Below are positions 6,392-6,506 of a stretch of 6,506 nucleotides of DNA, one piece after another; position 1 is the first letter of the stretch, and every line of letters begins with the position of its first letter. A model generated the notes under the pieces. The model worked only from the letters and a program-made list of their open reading frames with translations, searched no databases and was not told the DNA's origin. A program made the position numbers and the translations under genes. The stretch covers positions 1-6,506 of the forward strand of contig DATMPQ010000076.1 in assembly GCA_035567015.1 (NCBI GenBank), in the 5' to 3' direction. Source of the stretch: AV133 sp035567015. Lineage in GTDB: Bacteria; Verrucomicrobiota; Verrucomicrobiia; Chthoniobacterales; UBA10450.

Positions 6392-6506
6392 ATGGAAACA
6401 ACGACACGCGAAGCAGTTGACGAACTGCTTCAGACTTACGGCGAGACCGGTGGTATCAATTATCTCGATGCCGCGGCCACTTTGCCGTCGCGCCTCGCGA
6501 TCGAGG
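6392..6506 (+). CDS. Probable serine O-acetyltransferase, EpsC type (N-terminus only)
   Basis: Only 38 codons are present, from the ATG at 6392 to the right edge of the window. The segment LLQTYGETGGINYLDAAATL and following PSRLAIE matches from memory the N-terminal pattern GGIN-x-LD...LPSR-x-AI of EpsC-type serine O-acetyltransferases. These transfer acetyl from acetyl-CoA to serine, the first step of cysteine synthesis. The hexapeptide-repeat catalytic domain would lie beyond the window, so this identification is tentative. The frame stays open upstream to a TAG at 6329-6331, so a TTG at 6356 is an alternative start. ATG 6392 is preferred as the only ATG, although no Shine-Dalgarno precedes it. 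It is divergent from glgB across a 176-base gap. Confidence 0.55.
   Translation, partial: METTTREAVDELLQTYGETGGINYLDAAATLPSRLAIE

Overview
The window looks like chromosomal DNA from a member of the Verrucomicrobiota, perhaps a soil Spartobacteria/Chthoniobacterales lineage. This is an inference. It rests on the flavour of the proteins, an orphan prepilin-type protein with a textbook FTLIELLVVIAIIAVLASIA head, palindromic intergenic repeats, and the lack of a recognisable Shine-Dalgarno sequence at every gene start visible here. No 16S or other phylogenetic marker is present.

Layout, left to right. (1) The 3' part of an RsbW-like HATPase (anti-sigma/serine kinase type) ends at 279. (2) A 219-base gap contains a two-armed palindromic REP/REPIN-like element (304-455). 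Its right arm reads through in frame into ruvB and would give a false N-terminal extension. (3) ruvB (499-1518) encodes the Holliday-junction branch-migration motor. (4) Six copies of a 7-base repeat sit directly after the ruvB stop (1522-1563). (5) xseA (1605-2993) encodes the exonuclease VII large subunit; its partner xseB is not in the window. ruvB and xseA are co-directional, and both act in recombination and repair. (6) On the minus strand, convergent with xseA, lies a single pseudopilin-like gene (3088-3831). (7) A roughly 180-base gap holds a second pair of palindromes and a possible terminator for the gene to its right. (8) glgB (4014-6215, minus strand) encodes a full-length glycogen branching enzyme with an intact catalytic triad; no other glycogen gene is nearby. 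(9) A divergent intergenic region (6216-6391) contains a perfect 12-base inverted repeat whose inner arm ends on the A of the glgB start codon. (10) The first 38 codons of a plus-strand gene (from 6392) resemble the N-terminus of EpsC-type serine O-acetyltransferases.

The coding content is mostly housekeeping: recombination/repair, glycogen structure, and perhaps cysteine synthesis. I see no defence system, CRISPR array, transposase, tRNA or rRNA. The less ordinary material is non-coding: two palindromic repeat elements, one heptanucleotide tandem repeat, and a structured leader candidate in front of glgB. The 94-base gap between the convergent xseA and pilin genes (2994-3087) shows no clear terminator or gene.
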